A stretch of 64,000 bases of DNA from Polycyclovorans algicola TG408 (GTDB lineage Bacteria > Pseudomonadota > Gammaproteobacteria > Nevskiales > Nevskiaceae): positions 2,536,830-2,600,829 of the forward strand of contig NZ_JOMH01000001.1 of NCBI RefSeq assembly GCF_000711245.1, read 5' to 3'. The position numbers were made by a program, and so were the translations under genes. This document shows, one piece after another, positions 62,679 to 64,000 of the stretch. Position 1 is the first letter of the stretch, and each line of letters opens with the position of its first letter. The notes below the pieces were generated by a model that had not been told where the DNA came from, made no database searches, and was given only the letters and a program-made list of their open reading frames with translations.

Positions 62679-63545
62679 ATGCCCGTGACTGACGACCCCT
62701 TCTCTGCCCGGTTCATTTGGCCCTCGCCGGCCAAGCTCAACCATTTTCTGCACGTGACCGGTCGTCGCGACGACGGTTACCACACGCTGCAAACCGTGTT
62801 CCAGTTCATCGACCTGCAGGATGAGCTGGTGTTCACGGCGCGCGGTGACGGCGACATTCACCTGCACAATGCCCCCGAGGGCTTGCAAGGTGACGACAAT
62901 TTGATCCTGCGCGCCGCGCGACTGATCCAGCGCATGAGCGGCGTCCCGGTTGGCGCCGACATTCACCTGACCAAGCGCATCCCCGTTGGCGGTGGTCTCG
63001 GCGGCGGCTCCAGCAACGCAGCCACCACGCTGGTGGCGTTGAACCGACTTTGGAACCTTGGGTTTCCCCTGGACGAGCTGGCGGGCTATGGCGCCATCCT
63101 TGGCGCCGACGTGCCGGTGTTCGTGCGAGGCCGAGCGGCTTGGGGCGAAGGCATCGGCGAACGGTTGATGCCCGTCACCTTGCCCGAGACCCCCGTTGTG
63201 CTGGTGGTGCCACCCGTGTCGGTATCGACCGCCAGTATTTTCAAGGACCCGGCGCTGCCACGCGATCACGCGCGGGTGGATTGGGCGACCTTCGAGGCCG
63301 GCGCGTGCGTCAACGACTGCGAGGCGGTCGTCTGTCGACGCCACCCTGAGGTTGCCGAAGCCCTGGCTGCACTGCGCAAGCTGGGTCCGGCCCGGCTTTC
63401 GGGCACCGGTGCGGCGGTGTTCCTCCCCTGCGATTCGCAACACGCGGCTCAGATGGTGATCGACCAATTGCCAAAAAACTGGACCAAACGCGTGGTGCAG
63501 GGGCTGAATCATTCGCCACTCGCGGCTATACTGCGCGGGCTGTAA
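62679..63545 (+). CDS. ispE: 4-diphosphocytidyl-2-C-methyl-D-erythritol kinase
   Basis: 288 residues. GHMP-kinase: N-terminal FIWPSPAKLNHFLHVTGRRD, ATP loop PVGGGLGGGSSNAATTL (about 104-120) and GPARLSGTGAAVFLP near the C-terminus. Fourth step of the MEP isoprenoid pathway. Just upstream of tRNA-Gln and prs. Confidence 0.95.
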   Translation: MPVTDDPFSARFIWPSPAKLNHFLHVTGRRDDGYHTLQTVFQFIDLQDELVFTARGDGDIHLHNAPEGLQGDDNLILRAARLIQRMSGVPVGADIHLTKRIPVGGGLGGGSSNAATTLVALNRLWNLGFPLDELAGYGAILGADVPVFVRGRAAWGEGIGERLMPVTLPETPVVLVVPPVSVSTASIFKDPALPRDHARVDWATFEAGACVNDCEAVVCRRHPEVAEALAALRKLGPARLSGTGAAVFLPCDSQHAAQMVIDQLPKNWTKRVVQGLNHSPLAAILRGL

Positions 63546-63569
63546 CGCAGCGCATCAGGTAAACCGTGT

Positions 63570-63644
63570 TGGGGCGTCGCCAAGTGGTAAGGCAGCGGGT
63601 TTTGATCCCGCCATTCGGTGGTTCGAATCCATCCGCCCCAGCCA
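63570..63644 (+). tRNA. tRNA-Gln (TTG anticodon)
   Basis: 75-nt cloverleaf with encoded CCA. Acceptor TGGGGCG/CGCCCCA; anticodon stem GCGGG/CCCGC with loop TTTTGAT, anticodon TTG for CAA/CAG codons. Located between ispE and prs as in pseudomonads. Confidence 0.95.
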
Positions 63645-63764
63645 ATCCTGATCAATTTCATTCATTCGGTCGGCCGTGCTGATCCGACTTTCGCGTCCCT
63701 GAGCACCTGCCGTGCCGGCAATGGGCTTCTGGGCTGATCCAAATCCGATTACCCGCGAGTCCCC

Positions 63765-64000
63765 ATGGTCGATACAAAGTTGACGCTGTTTTCTGGCAAC
63801 GCCCACCCCAAGCTTGCCAAGGACATCGCCAACTATCTGAAAATGCCGCTCGGCCAGGCCATGGTCGGTCGTTTTTCGGATGGGGAAGTGCAGATCGAGA
63901 TCCTCGAAAACGTCCGCGGTCGCGACGTCTTCGTCATCCAGCCCACTTGCGCGCCCACCAACGACAACATCGTTGAACTGCTGATGATGCTCGACGCACT
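63765..64000 (+). CDS. prs: Ribose-phosphate pyrophosphokinase (3' end outside window)
   Basis: The first 78 residues are visible. [19 protein letters not shown], the [19 protein letters not shown] region and [20 protein letters not shown] are diagnostic for PRPP synthetase. It makes PRPP for nucleotide, His and Trp synthesis. The frame is open at the window end. The 120 bp after the tRNA hold no other visible feature. Confidence 0.96.
   Translation, partial: MVDTKLTLFSGNAHPKLAKDIANYLKMPLGQAMVGRFSDGEVQIEILENVRGRDVFVIQPTCAPTNDNIVELLMMLDA

Overview
The window is a high-GC gammaproteobacterial chromosome segment. It carries two gene orders known from pseudomonads and their relatives: ubiG-mupP-yciK, and moeB-prmC-prfA-hemA-TPR lipoprotein-lolB-ispE-tRNA-Gln-prs. 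It also has a dif site very close to the E. coli one. GC content and gene mix would suit a Nevskiales/Xanthomonadales-like lineage, but I cannot fix the genus from sequence alone.

Layout. 1-3.7 kb: phosphate transporter pit (cut by the window edge) with its DUF47 partner, a CcsA/YpjD-like membrane protein and a CorB-type transporter. 3.8-7.4 kb: a pqi lipid-transport operon with pqiA split in two. 7.5-13.7 kb: an unknown protein, a PLP aminotransferase, a secreted intradiol dioxygenase, a MipA-type outer-membrane protein and two methylthioadenosine-salvage genes (mtaD, mtnA). 13.77-14.19 kb: a dense non-coding hairpin element. 14.4-18.1 kb: a TonB-receptor operon. 18.2-27.2 kb: gyrA, a crotonase, a double diguanylate cyclase, a VapBC-like pair, serC and serA. 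27.3-31.9 kb: rpsT, tRNA-Ala, tadA, a MarR regulator and a MaoC/CitE-like/CoA-transferase operon. 32-42.5 kb: an FHA protein, a helical-repeat protein, yciK-mupP-ubiG, the TgpA/DUF58/MoxR trio and a patatin phospholipase. 42.5-44.8 kb: feoAB.

44.95-52.53 kb: a complete-looking filamentous prophage (inovirus) sits exactly in the host dif site. It has a repressor-like gene, a gene II/X-type replication initiator, ssDNA-binding protein, major coat protein, a 23-residue membrane peptide, a pIII-like adsorption protein, pVI-like (DUF2523) and Zot/pI. It has no integrase of its own, so it must use host XerC/XerD. The repressor-like gene reads straight across attL, so integration replaces its C-terminus: about 155 residues in the circular phage, 130 in the prophage.

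52.6-64 kb: flavin reductase, lytic transglycosylase, proS, then the conserved prfA-hemA-lolB-ispE-prs block. GGGNAGGG octamers (KOPS-like) found by eye lie on the + strand left of dif and on the - strand right of it, so the replication terminus runs through this window.

Coordinates come from reading the given sequence. No database search was possible, so functions rest on recognised motifs, length and gene order.
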